A stretch of DNA of 64,000 nt, taken from the NCBI RefSeq assembly GCF_022664395.1, contig NZ_JAKRET010000004.1, positions 124,001 through 188,000 of the forward strand, read 5' to 3'. The notes below the pieces were generated by a model. The model was not told the DNA's origin. It searched no databases and saw only the letters and a program-made list of their open reading frames with translations. The DNA comes from Sphingomonas lacusdianchii (GTDB lineage: Bacteria > Pseudomonadota > Alphaproteobacteria > Sphingomonadales > Sphingomonadaceae). Within the stretch, counting starts at the first letter, position 1. Each line of letters starts with the position of its first letter. Below are positions 18,469-29,214 of the stretch, piece after piece. The position numbers were made by a program, and so were the translations under genes.

Positions 18469-19500
18469 ATGGCTGGCCGGTGGCCCAGTAACATGGGGCT
18501 GGCAGGCTCGCTGCTGACGGTTGCCGCGTTGTCGCTCGCCGGGGCGGGGGTCGCGCAGACCGCGGCTCCGGAGGGGGATATCCGTCCGGTCCACGATCCG
18601 GTGCTGATCCGGCAGGGGGCGACGTGGCACGTCTTTTCGACCGGCATCGGTCGCGACGGGCAGGGGCTGCTCGCCGAGCGGACCTCCAACGATCTGGTCC
18701 ATTGGCAGGCGGGCACGCCGCCCTTTGCCAAACTGCCCGACTGGACGGTGAAGGCGATACCGGGCGCGCGCAATCTGTGGGCGCCCGACATCTCGTTCGT
18801 GAACGGCCGCTATCGCCTCTATTATTCGGTCTCGACCTTCGGATCGAACCGTTCGGCGATCGGCCTCGCTACCAATGCGACGCTCGACCCGAACGCACGC
18901 GGCTATGGCTGGCGCGACGAAGGGATGGTGCTGCGATCGGTGCCGGGTGATGCGTATAACGCGATCGACCCGGCATTCGTCGTCGACAGGTCCGGTCGCC
19001 ACTGGCTGTCGTTCGGCAGCTTCTGGAGCGGATTGAAGCTGGTCGAACTGAACCCGCGGACCGGCAAGCCGCTGAACCCCGAGGCAAAGCCGCTGGCGCT
19101 CGCCCGTCGCTCGGTGCCCGCCGGGGCGCCGTCGATCATCGAAGCGCCCTATATCTTCGAACGCGGCGGATATTACTGGCTGATCGCCAGCTACGACTAT
19201 TGCTGCAAGGGCGTGAACAGCACCTATTACACCGTGATCGGCCGGTCGAAGACGATCGCCGGACCCTATCTGGGCAAGGATGGCAGTTCGATGCTGGCCG
19301 GCGGTGGCACCGTGCTGCTGCGCGCCGATCTGGAGGAAAAGGGCCGGTATCGCGGGCCCGGTCATGCCGGCCATTACCGTGGTGGCGACGGGATCGACCG
19401 TATCGTCTATCACGCCTACGACAAGGAAAATGCGGGGGCACCGACCCTGCGGATCGCAACCCTGACATGGGGCGGCGACGGCTGGCCGAGCGCACAGTAA
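18469..19500 (+). CDS. GH43 arabinan endo-1,5-alpha-L-arabinosidase
   Basis: This 343-residue secreted enzyme probably cuts the alpha-1,5-arabinan backbone. It has a signal peptide (about 1-30, ending AGVAQTA) and a five-bladed propeller. The catalytic base Asp is in RPVHDPVL, the transition-state Asp in AIDPAF, and the acid Glu in SIIEAPYIF, with WAPDISFVNGRYRLYYSVS between them. The late His in RIVYHAYD is the metal-linked His seen in arabinanases. ATG 18469 gives a complete signal; ATG 18493 is possible. The stop overlaps the ATG of an upstream alternative start of the next gene (TAATG), indicating an operon with the second GH43 enzyme. Confidence 0.88.
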   Translation: MAGRWPSNMGLAGSLLTVAALSLAGAGVAQTAAPEGDIRPVHDPVLIRQGATWHVFSTGIGRDGQGLLAERTSNDLVHWQAGTPPFAKLPDWTVKAIPGARNLWAPDISFVNGRYRLYYSVSTFGSNRSAIGLATNATLDPNARGYGWRDEGMVLRSVPGDAYNAIDPAFVVDRSGRHWLSFGSFWSGLKLVELNPRTGKPLNPEAKPLALARRSVPAGAPSIIEAPYIFERGGYYWLIASYDYCCKGVNSTYYTVIGRSKTIAGPYLGKDGSSMLAGGGTVLLRADLEEKGRYRGPGHAGHYRGGDGIDRIVYHAYDKENAGAPTLRIATLTWGGDGWPSAQ

Positions 19501-19514
19501 TGGAGAGAATGCTG

Positions 19515-20570
19515 ATGACCGAAGCCCTGTCCCGCCGCCTGTTTCTGGGCGGGGTGGCCGCCGCCGGTACCGCGAGCACGCTGCCCGCCTGGGCGCAGCG
19601 GCGTCGCGGGGGCACGACCGGCATCGTCAACCCGCTGGTCAAGAACCGCGCCGATGCGCAGGTGTTTCGCCACACCGATGGCTGGTACTATCTGACCGGA
19701 TCGGTGCCCGAATATGACCGACTGGTACTGCGCCGGTCGAAGACGATCGGCGGGCTGACGAACGCGCAGGAAAAGGTCCTGTGGCGGCACGAGGCGTCGG
19801 GCCCGCGCTCCGGTTTCCTGTGGGCGCCCGAACTGCACCAGATCGACGGCAAGTGGATCATGTATTTCGCCGCCGGTCCCAGCGGCGGCGGCGAGGACGT
19901 GTTCCGCATCCGCACCTATGCGGTGGTGTGCGATGGTCCCGATCCGATGACCGGCAACTGGACCGTGTTGGGTCAGTTGGAGACGCCATGGGACAGCTTC
20001 AACCTCGATTCGACCAGCTTCGTGCATCGCGGCACCCGCTATCTGGCATGGGCGCAGCGCGAGCCGGGAATTGATACCAATTCGAACCTGTATCTCGCCC
20101 CGCTTGCGACGCCGCTGACGCTGGCCGCCAAGCCCGCGCGGTTGACCGTGCCGACGCTGCCATGGGAGATTCGCGGCTACAAGGTTGCCGAGGCTCCGGC
20201 GCTGCTCGCGCGCAACGGGCGGCTGTTCCTGACCTATTCGGCGAGTGCCACCGACGCGCGCTATTGCCTGGGCATGCTGACCGCGCGCGACGATGCCGAC
20301 ATCATGGACCCGACGGCATGGACCAAGTCGCCGCAGCCGGTGATGAAGACCGATCCAGCCCGCAAGATATTCGGCCCCGGCCATAACAGCTTCACCGTCG
20401 ACGAACGCGGTCGCGACATGCTGGTCTTCCACGCCCGTGACTATGAGAAGATTACCGGCGACCCGCTGTTCGATCCCAATCGCCACACCCGGGTCCAGCC
20501 GGTCCGCTACGATGCGGACGGCGTACCCCAGTTCGAACCGCCCGCCGCCAACGGTCCGCTGCGGGTCTGA
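19515..20570 (+). CDS. GH43 exo-acting alpha-L-arabinofuranosidase-like enzyme
   Basis: This 351-residue exported GH43 protein has a twin-arginine signal (LSRRLFLGGVAAAGTA, cut after LPAWAQ). The catalytic base lies in NRADAQVFRHTDGWYYLTGS, a pattern of the exo-1,5-arabinofuranosidase branch, with LWAPELH and the acid Glu in VAEAPALLARNG. The late GPGHNSF and VFHARDY segments carry the metal-linked His region. GGAG at 19502-19505 sits nine bases before ATG 19515, so this start is chosen over ATG 19500 and 19509. It would release arabinose from fragments produced by its GH43 neighbour. Confidence 0.86.
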   Translation: MTEALSRRLFLGGVAAAGTASTLPAWAQRRRGGTTGIVNPLVKNRADAQVFRHTDGWYYLTGSVPEYDRLVLRRSKTIGGLTNAQEKVLWRHEASGPRSGFLWAPELHQIDGKWIMYFAAGPSGGGEDVFRIRTYAVVCDGPDPMTGNWTVLGQLETPWDSFNLDSTSFVHRGTRYLAWAQREPGIDTNSNLYLAPLATPLTLAAKPARLTVPTLPWEIRGYKVAEAPALLARNGRLFLTYSASATDARYCLGMLTARDDADIMDPTAWTKSPQPVMKTDPARKIFGPGHNSFTVDERGRDMLVFHARDYEKITGDPLFDPNRHTRVQPVRYDADGVPQFEPPAANGPLRV

Positions 20571-20591
20571 ACGACACCGAATCGATCGCCT

Positions 20592-20616
20592 GCCGGGCAG
20601 CCATGCGTTGCCCGGC
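20592..20616 (+). terminator. Hairpin after the GH43 pair
   Basis: GCCGGGCA (20592-20599) pairs with TGCCCGGC (20609-20616) across a nine-base loop, 22 bases after the GH43 stop. There is no clear T-run, only ggattt. It could stop transcription or act as an RNA-stability hairpin before the TonB receptor, whose start is about 180 bases further on. Confidence 0.5.
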
Positions 20617-20793
20617 GGATTTGCGTTGGCGAAGAAGCGACGCAGAACAGTGACCGGCCAATACACGTCTCGACCGTTTCGATCCGTCCTTGTCTTGGGA
20701 ACGGTCATTTGGCGTCTTTCGTGTTAACTATCTAGTATCCGCTGCCGGTCTAATGATTTCCCTGCGGGCAGAATGCCGGGTGGGGGAGCGTTG

Positions 20794-23532
20794 ATGCGGA
20801 AGTTGGGAGTTTTGCTTGCGGCGACCGCCGCTGTAGTGGTGGCGGGACCGGCGGCAGCGCAGGGATTGCGCGGCGTCGTAACGACCAAGGGCGACAAGCC
20901 GGAGGTAAAACCCGGCGAACAGGAATCCGCGAACACCTCCGATATCGTCGTCACTGCGACTCGGCGTTCGCAGCGCCTGTCGAACGTACCAATCGCCGTC
21001 AGCGCCTACAGCACCGCCGCACTCCAGAATTCGGGCGCGACCGACATTCGCCAGATGGCGCAATTGTCGCCGTCGCTGATCGTGTCCTCGACCGGGTCCG
21101 AAGCCAATGCGGCGGCACGCCTGCGCGGCATCGGCACGGTCGGCGACAATCCCGGCCTCGAAAGCTCGGTCGCGGTGTTCATCGACGGCGTCTATCGCAG
21201 CCGCACCGGCTCGGGCCTCAACGATCTGGGCGAGGTCGAGCGGATCGAAGTGCTGCGCGGGCCGCAGGGCACGTTGTCGGGACGCAATTCGTCGGCGGGC
21301 GCGATCAGCATCTACACCAAATATCCCTCGTTCGAATTCGGCGGTTATGGCGAGGCGAGTTACGGCAATTTCAATGCGGTGCGCCTTGCCGGTGCGCTGA
21401 CCGGGCCGATCGTCAAGGACAAGCTGGCGTTCCGCGTCGACGGCGTCGTCGGCAAGCGCGACGGCTTCTATCGCGATGTCGTCAACAACACCGATTACAA
21501 CGACCGCAACCGCACGTTCGTGCGTGGGCAGCTGTTCTTCAAACCGGTCGACAATTTCTCGATCCGGCTGATCGGCGACTATACGCACCGCGACGAAAAA
21601 TGCTGCGGCGCGGTCTATATCGATACGCAGGAGAAGATCGATCCGACGCCGGGTGTCCCGGGCGACTATACGCCATCGGCGCAGAACCGGATTGTGTCGA
21701 TCCTGCAGAGCCTGGGCGGCGTGCTGCCCAGCGCCGGCGATCCGTATAACCGCCGGATCGCCAACACGCCCGGGCGGGCCTATAGCAACGTCACCACCGA
21801 CTATGGCGCATCGGCACGGATCGGCTGGACCTTTTCCAACCTCCAGCTCATCTCGATCAGCGCGTATCGCGAATACAAGGCCGGTGGCGCGGCCGATGTC
21901 GATTACGGCAATGTCGACATCGCCTATCGCCCCGACGACGGGAACGCCTATCGCGAGTTCCATACCTTTACGCAGGAAACGCGGTTGAGCGGCGGGCTGT
22001 TCAACAACCGTCTCGACTGGATGGTCGGCGGCTATTACGCCCACGAAAATCTGGAGGTCGTCGATAATCTCCGCTTCGGTGCCCAATATGGCGCGTTCGC
22101 GGCATGCCGGGTCGTGGCGACGATCAACCCGCTGGCGGCGCTACGCAATCCGGCGGCGAGCGGTTGTTTGAGCACTGCTGGTCGCGCCGCGCTGACCCCG
22201 GCGGTCGGTCCGCAGATCATCGGCGCGATCGACCGGCTGAGCACGCTCAACGATCTCGGCAGCGTGCGCGACGTCTATGACCAGACCAGCAGCAACTATG
22301 CGTTCTTCACCCATAATATCTTCAAGGTGACCGATACGCTCAGCTTTACCGGCGGCCTGCGCTATACCCATGAACAGAAGTCGCTGAACGCCAGCTTCGT
22401 CAACAACAACACCGTCTGCCCCAGTCAGCAGGCAGCGATGGCGCCGCTGCTCGGTAGCAGCAACGCGACGCTGCGGTCGCTCGCGGCCGGCATCGTTACC
22501 CTGACCTGCACGGGCAATTCGACCGCCGCGCTGACCGGCCTGCCGATCCGCGACAAGCTGAGCGAAGGACAGGTGACCGGCACGACCGTGCTGTCGTGGA
22601 AGCCGGCGGCGAGCACGCTGCTCTATGCGTCCTATGCGCGCGGGTACAAGGCGGGCGGCTATAATCTCGACCGTTCCGACCTGTCGGGGACCGTGTTCAC
22701 CACGCCGACGGCGGCATCGGCGCGCAACCTGCGCTTCGACCCGGAAACGGTGCAGGCGCTGGAAATCGGCGTCAAATACAGCTCGGCAAAGTTCACCGCG
22801 AACCTCGCCGCGTTTCGATCGGCGTTCCGCAATTTCCAGCTGAACACCTTCAACGGCACCAACTTCATCGTCCAGAACATCAGTTCGTGCGACCAGTCGC
22901 TGGCCGGTGCCGATGGCGACAACAACTCGACGACCGGCGCGTGTTCGGGCAAGGTCGGCGCGGGCGTGGTGACGCAGGGCTTCGAATTCGAAGCCGGTGC
23001 CTATCCGGCACGCGACGTCGCGTTCAATATCGGCTATACCTATGCCCATACCCAGTATCGCGACAATCTGGTCGGCAGCGAGGCGGGCGAGCCGCTGAAC
23101 GCCGCCTTGTTCCTGCTGCCCGGCAACCAGATGTCGAACGCGCCGCGCCACACGATCACCAACTCGGCGGTGTGGACCCCGCCCGTCGGGCGCAGCCTGA
23201 GCGCGCTCTTCTATGTCGATAGCCGCCTGACCAGCGACTATAATACCGGATCGGACCTGTTCGCCGAGAAGCGGCTCGATGGTTTCTTCCTGATGAACGC
23301 GCGTATCGGTCTGCGCGGTCCCGAACAGCGCTGGGCGATCGAGTTCTGGGGCCAGAATATCCTTGATACCGATTATCAGCAGGTCGCCTTTGCCTTGCCG
23401 TTCCAAGGTGCGGGCAGCGTGTCGCAGGTAACGCGCTTCGGCGCGCCTGCCTTCGGCGTCGGCAATGCGATGACCGCCTCTTACCTTGCCGAACCACGGA
23501 CCTACGGCATTACGCTGCGGTCGCGATTCTGA
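20794..23532 (+). CDS. TonB-dependent receptor (probable glycan/oligosaccharide importer)
   Basis: This 912-residue outer-membrane receptor has a signal peptide (about 1-23, ending AGPAAAQ), a TonB box [10 protein letters not shown], and a plug domain with [20 protein letters not shown] and [22 protein letters not shown], the typical non-siderophore (sphingomonad/Caulobacter) plug. A long barrel ends in ITLRSRF with the terminal Phe required for outer-membrane insertion. GGGGGAG precedes ATG 20794; an ATG at 20773 is less likely. Location directly after two arabinanases suggests import of arabino-oligosaccharides, which is inferred from context only. Confidence 0.9.
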   Translation: MRKLGVLLAATAAVVVAGPAAAQGLRGVVTTKGDKPEVKPGEQESANTSDIVVTATRRSQRLSNVPIAVSAYSTAALQNSGATDIRQMAQLSPSLIVSSTGSEANAAARLRGIGTVGDNPGLESSVAVFIDGVYRSRTGSGLNDLGEVERIEVLRGPQGTLSGRNSSAGAISIYTKYPSFEFGGYGEASYGNFNAVRLAGALTGPIVKDKLAFRVDGVVGKRDGFYRDVVNNTDYNDRNRTFVRGQLFFKPVDNFSIRLIGDYTHRDEKCCGAVYIDTQEKIDPTPGVPGDYTPSAQNRIVSILQSLGGVLPSAGDPYNRRIANTPGRAYSNVTTDYGASARIGWTFSNLQLISISAYREYKAGGAADVDYGNVDIAYRPDDGNAYREFHTFTQETRLSGGLFNNRLDWMVGGYYAHENLEVVDNLRFGAQYGAFAACRVVATINPLAALRNPAASGCLSTAGRAALTPAVGPQIIGAIDRLSTLNDLGSVRDVYDQTSSNYAFFTHNIFKVTDTLSFTGGLRYTHEQKSLNASFVNNNTVCPSQQAAMAPLLGSSNATLRSLAAGIVTLTCTGNSTAALTGLPIRDKLSEGQVTGTTVLSWKPAASTLLYASYARGYKAGGYNLDRSDLSGTVFTTPTAASARNLRFDPETVQALEIGVKYSSAKFTANLAAFRSAFRNFQLNTFNGTNFIVQNISSCDQSLAGADGDNNSTTGACSGKVGAGVVTQGFEFEAGAYPARDVAFNIGYTYAHTQYRDNLVGSEAGEPLNAALFLLPGNQMSNAPRHTITNSAVWTPPVGRSLSALFYVDSRLTSDYNTGSDLFAEKRLDGFFLMNARIGLRGPEQRWAIEFWGQNILDTDYQQVAFALPFQGAGSVSQVTRFGAPAFGVGNAMTASYLAEPRTYGITLRSRF

Positions 23533-23569
23533 TGACGTCATCCACGCCTGTTACGGACGAACCGAACCC

Positions 23570-25375
23570 ATGAAAATTCCTCGCAAGCTCGGGCTGTCGT
23601 TCCTCGCCGTCATCGCTTCGGCGGCGGTGGTGATGCTGGTGTTCTTTGCCAGCATCATGATGATCGCGCGGTCGACTGAACGGAACAATCACAGCCAGGA
23701 GGTCTATGCGAAGGCGTTGACGCTCGAAACGTCGATCCTGCGGCAGAACAGCCAGTTTCGGGGGTTCCTGGTCACCGGCGATCCGACCTATCTGAAATCC
23801 TATGACGAAGGGCGGCAGGAGTTCGACGAGACGGCCGCCGCGCTGGCGGCGATGCTGACCGTCCAGTCCGAAAAGGACCAGCTGGAGGAAGCGCGCCGCG
23901 AAACGCTGGCATGGCGGCAGAACTGGGGCGACCGGCTGATTGCGAAGGTCAAAGCCGGCGAACGCGACGCGGCGCAGGAGGAAGTGCGCGGCGCCGGGCA
24001 GAAGGTACTGGTCAGCAAGGTGGCGCTGCCGCTGCGCGCGCTGCGTGCAACCGAAACCGAGGAGATGGAGGCGAATTCGGCGGCGCAGGCCAGCGCGATC
24101 ACCACTGCGCTGATCGCGCTGGCGATCGGCGGCATCGCGCTGATCGGGCTCGCCATCGCGCTGTCGGTCATGCTCAGCCGACAGATTGCGCGGCCAATCA
24201 CGACGCTGACGCAGGCGATGGCCGATCTGGCGGCGGGGCGGCACGATATCGCGGTCGACGCGGCGGGGCGCAGCGACGAGCTGGGCGATATGGCGCGCGC
24301 GGTGCTGGTGTTCCGCGACACGGCGGCGGCGAAGGTCGCCGACGATCATGACCGGCTGGCGGCGATGACCGCGATCGGGGGCGGCCTGCGCAGCCTGTCG
24401 CAGGCCGATCTGACCGCGCGCGTCGCCGATGTCCCCGACGCGTTCCGCGCGCTGTCCGACGATTTCAACAACGCCACGTCCAGCCTGAACCGGGTGTTGG
24501 GCGAAGTGCGCGGCACGGTGCAGAGCATCAAGCATAATTCCGACGAAATCTCGCAAGCCGCCATGGATCTGGCCGAACGGACCGAGCGCGAGGCGGCGGC
24601 GTTGCAGCAATCGTCGTCGGCGCTGGACGAAGTGACCAAATCGATCCGCGACGGGGCGGGGGCGGCGACCGGCGCCAGCAGCGCGATGGCCGATACCCGG
24701 ACCGAGGCGGAGCGTGGCGACGCGATCGTACGGCAGGCGATCGAGGCGATGCACGGCATCGAACGCGCCAGCAACGAGATCGCCGAGATCATCACCCTGA
24801 TCGACGGCATCGCGTTCCAGACCAATTTGCTGGCGCTGAACGCCGGGGTCGAGGCGGCGCGCGCGGGTGAGGCGGGCAAGGGCTTCGCCGTGGTCGCGTC
24901 GGAAGTCCGCGCGCTGGCGCAGCGTTCGGCCGATGCCGCGACCGAGGTGAAGAACAAGGTCCAGTCGGCATCGACCCATGTCCAGTCCGGCGTGCAACCG
25001 GTCGGGCAGACCGGGCAGGCGCTGGGACGGATCATCGAGCGCGTCACGTCGGTCAGCGGGTCGATCGACGCGATCGCCCGTCAGTCGGAGCATCAGGCGA
25101 CCAGCCTCGGCCAGATCAACGTCGCCATCGCCGAGATGGACGCGATGACCCAGCAGAATGCGGCGATGGTCGAACAGACCTCCGCCGCCGCGCGGCAGCT
25201 GGTGTCGGAGGCCGAAGCGCTTGCCGGATCGGTCGCGACCTTTGCGATCGATGGCGGTACCGCGGCGAACGTAGCGAAGTTCACGCCACGCAAGCAGCAG
25301 CGCCGCTGGGTCGCCCCGCCCGAGCCTGCGCCGCGACGCGCGGTCAATGCGAGCGACGACTGGGACGCGTTCTGA
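23570..25375 (+). CDS. Methyl-accepting chemotaxis protein (CHASE3-like sensor)
   Basis: This 601-residue transmembrane chemoreceptor has an N-terminal helix (about 7-30), a helical periplasmic sensor (about 31-170) with a CHASE3-like [20 protein letters not shown], a second helix (about 180-204), a HAMP domain (about 205-257), and a long cytoplasmic signalling coil. Its hairpin tip reads [21 protein letters not shown], the CheA/CheW contact of alphaproteobacterial receptors. The C-terminus DDWDAF resembles the xWxxF tether for CheR/CheB. No che genes are in the window, so it must work with a kinase encoded elsewhere. The ligand is unknown. A DUF2332 gene starts four bases after its stop. Confidence 0.92.
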   Translation: MKIPRKLGLSFLAVIASAAVVMLVFFASIMMIARSTERNNHSQEVYAKALTLETSILRQNSQFRGFLVTGDPTYLKSYDEGRQEFDETAAALAAMLTVQSEKDQLEEARRETLAWRQNWGDRLIAKVKAGERDAAQEEVRGAGQKVLVSKVALPLRALRATETEEMEANSAAQASAITTALIALAIGGIALIGLAIALSVMLSRQIARPITTLTQAMADLAAGRHDIAVDAAGRSDELGDMARAVLVFRDTAAAKVADDHDRLAAMTAIGGGLRSLSQADLTARVADVPDAFRALSDDFNNATSSLNRVLGEVRGTVQSIKHNSDEISQAAMDLAERTEREAAALQQSSSALDEVTKSIRDGAGAATGASSAMADTRTEAERGDAIVRQAIEAMHGIERASNEIAEIITLIDGIAFQTNLLALNAGVEAARAGEAGKGFAVVASEVRALAQRSADAATEVKNKVQSASTHVQSGVQPVGQTGQALGRIIERVTSVSGSIDAIARQSEHQATSLGQINVAIAEMDAMTQQNAAMVEQTSAAARQLVSEAEALAGSVATFAIDGGTAANVAKFTPRKQQRRWVAPPEPAPRRAVNASDDWDAF

Positions 25376-25379
25376 CGTC

Positions 25380-26378
25380 ATGCCGGGTCCATTGGGGCAA
25401 TATGCACTGGTCGCGCGCGACCTGGGCTCGGCGTTCGTCGCGGCGGTATTGGGGGCGGGGGAGCGTCAACTCGCCCGCGCGCCGCGTACCGCAGCGCTGA
25501 TCGCCGACTGGCCGGGCGATGCCGCCGCCGATGCGCTGGCGATGCGGTTCAATGCCGCGCTGCATGCGCTGGCCCGGCGCGGCGACGATGCGGCGCTCGG
25601 CGCGCTCTACGCCATGCGGGCCGGCGATTTCGATGCGGTGATCGGCAACGCCATGGCGACGGCGGACGGCTTCATCGCCGACTGGATGCGGCTGCCGCCC
25701 CAGACCAACGAGGTCGGGCGGGCGGCGGCGATCATGGCTGCGTTGATGACACTGCGCGGAATCCACGACCTGCCGGTCGAACTGCTCGAACTGGGGGCAA
25801 GCGCCGGGCTGAACCTGAACCTCGCGCGCTATGCCTATGATCTGGGCGGAGTGCAGGTCGGGCGTCGCGATTCGCCGGTACGGATCACGCCCGAGTGGCG
25901 TGGGCAGGCCCCACTCGCGCGCCCGGTCGAGATCGTGGGGACGCGCGGCGTCGACCTGCGCCCGCTCGCCGCCGCCGATCAGCAAGCGCGCGAACGGCTG
26001 ATGGCCTATGTATGGGCGGACGAACCCGAACGCGCCGAACGGCTGCGCCACGCGCTGGCGGTCGCCGACGACGTGCCGCCATCGATCGCGTGCGATGACA
26101 TACTTCGCTGGCTACCCGCCGAACTGGCACACCCGCCGGATCGCGGCATTTGCCGCGTCGTGATCCACACCATGGCGCTGCAATATTGCAGCCCGGCGAC
26201 GCGGGCGGCGGTGACCGACGCGATGGCCGCAGTAGACTATCCGCTGGCGCGGATCGGCTTCGAATGGACCGACGCGCGGGATGCGGTCCATCTGACGCTC
26301 ACCACCTATCCCGACGGCGATGTCCGGCATCTGGCTACCTGCCACGCCTATGGCAACTGGATCGACTGGCACGGTTAG
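25380..26378 (+). CDS. DUF2332-family protein
   Basis: This 332-residue cytoplasmic protein of unknown function matches the DUF2332 family in its core ELGASAGLNLNLARYAYD block and the VVIHTMALQYCSP segment. The glycine pattern of the first block resembles a methyltransferase-like Rossmann loop, but there is no proof of activity. No membrane segment or signal is visible. The ATG at 25380 lies only four bases after the chemoreceptor stop, suggesting co-translation; an earlier in-frame ATG lies inside the receptor gene. It is convergent with the acyl-CoA dehydrogenase, whose stop it overlaps by four bases. Confidence 0.82.
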   Translation: MPGPLGQYALVARDLGSAFVAAVLGAGERQLARAPRTAALIADWPGDAAADALAMRFNAALHALARRGDDAALGALYAMRAGDFDAVIGNAMATADGFIADWMRLPPQTNEVGRAAAIMAALMTLRGIHDLPVELLELGASAGLNLNLARYAYDLGGVQVGRRDSPVRITPEWRGQAPLARPVEIVGTRGVDLRPLAAADQQARERLMAYVWADEPERAERLRHALAVADDVPPSIACDDILRWLPAELAHPPDRGICRVVIHTMALQYCSPATRAAVTDAMAAVDYPLARIGFEWTDARDAVHLTLTTYPDGDVRHLATCHAYGNWIDWHG

Positions 26379-28096
26379 CTTGCGGCGAACTGTTCCGCGC
26401 TGAGGCCGTACAATCCGCCGGCACCCGCCATCGCCGCCATGCCGAGGCCACGCGCCTCGGGCACGATCCGGTCGAGGTAGAACGTCACCGCCGCCCGCTT
26501 GCGCGCCACGAAGTTCGCGTCGTCGACCCCGGCTAGCGCACGCCCCTGCCGCTCGAGCAGCCAGCCGCAGACGCAGGTCGACAGCATCGTCAGGAACGGA
26601 TAGCTGCCCGCCAGCCGGTCGTCGACGCTCGCCTCCAGCATCCAGCGCGCCACCGCCTGCGTATCGCCGAGCAGATCGCCGAGCGCGGCGTGTTCGACCT
26701 CGCCGCGCATGTCGGCGAACAGCGCGTCGATCGCCGCCCCGCCATCGCCCGACAGCTTGCGCCCGACCAGATCGGCGGCCTGGATGCCGTTGGTGCCCTC
26801 ATAGATCGGGGTGATGCGGACGTCGCGATAATGCTGCGCCGCGCCGGTTTCCTCAACATAGCCCATGCCGCCATGGACCTGCACCCCAAGACTCGCGACC
26901 TCGCAGCCGATATCGGTGCCATGCGCCTTGGCGAGCGGCGTCACCAGATCGAGCCGTGCCTTCGCCCCTTCGATCCCCAGCGTCGCGCGATCGACCTGAC
27001 CCGATGCGTAATAGACCAAAGCCCGCCCGGCCATGGTCTGCGCGGTCATCCGCAGCAGCATCCGGCGGACATCGGGATGCTCGATGATCGCGACCGGAGC
27101 ACCGCCGGTCGAGGCGCGCGGCGACTGGACGCGTTCGCGGGCATAGGCGACGGCCCGCTGCGTCGCCGCCTCCGCCACCTGCACGCCCTGCAGCCCGACG
27201 TTGAGGCGGGCATTGTTCATCATCGTGAACATCGCGCGCATCCCCGCGCCCTCCGCCCCGATCAGTTCGCCGAAACAGTCGCCATGGTCGCCGAACGACA
27301 GCACGCAGGTTGGCGAGGCATGCAGACCCATTTTGTGTTCGATCGATACCACGCGGATGTCGTTCGGCTCGCCCGGATTGCCATCGGCGTCGAGCCGGTA
27401 CTTGGGCACTAGGAAGAGCGAAATCCCCTTGGTCCCCGCCGGGGCGCCGGGCGTGCGGGCGAGGACCAGGTGGACGATATTGTCCGCCATGTCGTGATCG
27501 CCGAACGAGATGTAGATTTTGGTGCCGCGGATGCGCCAGTTGCCGTCGCCGACCGGCTCCGCCCGCGTCGTCAGCGCGCCGACGTCCGATCCGGCCTGCG
27601 GCTCGGTCAGGTTCATGGTACCGGTCCATTCGCCGGTCGCCAGTTTGGGCAGATAGCGCGCCTGTTGCTCGGCGCTGCCATGATGGGTCAGCGCCTCGAT
27701 CGCGCCTACCGTCAGCGTAGGGGCGAGCGCGAAGCCGAGATTGGCGGTCCCCAGCGTCTCCAGCACGGCGGTCGCGACGGCGAAGGGCATCGCCTGACCC
27801 CCGAAATCGGCGGGCGACCCGATCGTGCCCCAACCGCCCGCGACATAGGCCTGATAGGCGCCGCGATAGCCATCGGGCATCACCACGCCCTCGGGGGTCC
27901 AGCGCGCGCCGACCGTGTCGCCGATCCGGTCGAGCGGCCGCCATTCGCCGGCGGCGAATTCGCCGATACCGGTGAGGATCGCATCCAGCATGTCGGGCGT
28001 CGCATCGGCGAAGCGCGGATCGGCTGCCAGCGCCTCGATCCCGGCGGCATGGGTCAGCGCGAAACGCTGTTCGGCGGTGGCGGGGGTCAGCTCCAT
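26375..28096 (-). CDS. Acyl-CoA dehydrogenase with C-terminal extension (DmdC/AidB-like branch)
   Basis: This 573-residue flavoenzyme oxidises an acyl-CoA at the alpha-beta position. The FAD/substrate region MNLTEPQAGSDVGAL (161-175), the mid-domain GTKIYISFGDHDMADN and the C-terminal VHGGMGYVEETGAAQHYRD (408-425) are all present. The catalytic base Glu433 lies in ITPIYEGTNGIQ, the usual position for this family. It is longer than classic short-chain enzymes because of an extra C-terminal helical domain (about 460-573), as in 3-methylmercaptopropionyl-CoA dehydrogenases and related long members. The ATG at 28096 is preceded by a GAGAGGGCA-like site. It stands alone, divergent from the Sua5-type gene. 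The acyl chain is not predictable. Confidence 0.87.
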   Translation of the reverse strand: MELTPATAEQRFALTHAAGIEALAADPRFADATPDMLDAILTGIGEFAAGEWRPLDRIGDTVGARWTPEGVVMPDGYRGAYQAYVAGGWGTIGSPADFGGQAMPFAVATAVLETLGTANLGFALAPTLTVGAIEALTHHGSAEQQARYLPKLATGEWTGTMNLTEPQAGSDVGALTTRAEPVGDGNWRIRGTKIYISFGDHDMADNIVHLVLARTPGAPAGTKGISLFLVPKYRLDADGNPGEPNDIRVVSIEHKMGLHASPTCVLSFGDHGDCFGELIGAEGAGMRAMFTMMNNARLNVGLQGVQVAEAATQRAVAYARERVQSPRASTGGAPVAIIEHPDVRRMLLRMTAQTMAGRALVYYASGQVDRATLGIEGAKARLDLVTPLAKAHGTDIGCEVASLGVQVHGGMGYVEETGAAQHYRDVRITPIYEGTNGIQAADLVGRKLSGDGGAAIDALFADMRGEVEHAALGDLLGDTQAVARWMLEASVDDRLAGSYPFLTMLSTCVCGWLLERQGRALAGVDDANFVARKRAAVTFYLDRIVPEARGLGMAAMAGAGGLYGLSAEQFAAS

Positions 28097-28142
28097 TTGC
28101 CCTCTCTCGATCTCGTGTTTTTGCCGGTATAGCGCCCAAATC

Positions 28143-29099
28143 ATGACCGCTCCAAACCCCCGCATCGCCACCGTCACCTTACCGTACGGCATGGCGGCGA
28201 TCGATGCGGCGGCGGCGGTAATCGCCGATGGCGGCTGCGTCGCGGTGCCGACCGAGACGGTCTATGGCCTTGCCGCCGACGCCGGTGATTCGCATGCGGT
28301 CGCCGGCATCTATGCCGCGAAGGGGCGGCCGGGGTTCAACCCGCTGATCGTCCATGTACCGACGCTGGCGGCGGCGCAGACGCTGGCGGTGTTCGACGAC
28401 CATGCATTGCGGCTGGCCGACGCCTTCTGGCCGGGGCCGCTGACCCTGGTGCTGCCGATGCGCGCGGGAGCCGGGATCGCCGCGCTGGTGACCGCGGGGC
28501 TGCCGACGGTCGCGATCCGGGTGCCGGCGCATGACGCGATGCAGGCGTTGCTGGCGGCGACCGGACGGCCGCTCGCCGCGCCCTCCGCAAATGCCAGCGG
28601 ATCGATCAGCCCGACACGGGCCGAGCATGTGCTGCGCAGCCTCGATGGTCGCATTCCGCTGGTCATCGATGCTGGACCGACGACGCGCGGCATCGAATCG
28701 ACGATCATCGCCTGTATGGACGGGCAGGTCCGCGAACTGCGCCCCGGCCCGGTGACGCGATCGGCGGTGGCGGACCTGCTGGGCGTCGCGGTCGGCGGAG
28801 CGGGGGCGGGGATCGAGGCGCCGGGACAACTCGCCAGCCATTACGCCCCGTCGAAGCCGGTTCGGCTGCACGCGATCGATCGCCGCGACGGTGAATGGTG
28901 GATCGGTTTCGGGCCGTTCGCGGGCGACGCGACACTGTCGGCCAGCGGCGATCCGGTCGAGGCGGCGGCGCGGCTGTTCGACGCGTTGCACGTCGCCGAT
29001 GCGTCGGTCGCGAGGCGAATCGCGGTCGCACCGATCCCCGATGCGGGACTGGGTGCGGCGATCAACGACCGGCTGCGCCGCGCGGCGACGCCGGTCTGA
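28143..29099 (+). CDS. L-threonylcarbamoyladenylate synthase (Sua5/YrdC family)
   Basis: This 318-residue protein makes threonylcarbamoyl-AMP for the t6A modification at position 37 of ANN-decoding tRNAs. The YrdC domain (about 10-200) shows VPTETVYGLAADA, KGRPGFNPLIVHV, FWPGPLTLVLP, and PLAAPSANASGSISPT. The additional C-terminal Sua5 domain (about 215-318), preceded by the APGQLASHYAPSKPVRL linker, makes this the long Sua5 form rather than short TsaC. It should be essential or nearly so. It is divergent from the acyl-CoA dehydrogenase with a short 46-base gap. Confidence 0.93.
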   Translation: MTAPNPRIATVTLPYGMAAIDAAAAVIADGGCVAVPTETVYGLAADAGDSHAVAGIYAAKGRPGFNPLIVHVPTLAAAQTLAVFDDHALRLADAFWPGPLTLVLPMRAGAGIAALVTAGLPTVAIRVPAHDAMQALLAATGRPLAAPSANASGSISPTRAEHVLRSLDGRIPLVIDAGPTTRGIESTIIACMDGQVRELRPGPVTRSAVADLLGVAVGGAGAGIEAPGQLASHYAPSKPVRLHAIDRRDGEWWIGFGPFAGDATLSASGDPVEAAARLFDALHVADASVARRIAVAPIPDAGLGAAINDRLRRAATPV

Positions 29100-29214
29100 C
29101 CCGATGCTGCAAGTCGGCGCTTTACCGGGACTTACGCGACGCCCCTGCCTTTAAAAAGCTACGCAACATTAACCGTCGGGCGGTAGCTTGCGTTGGTACG
29201 GGAGGGTACCGATC

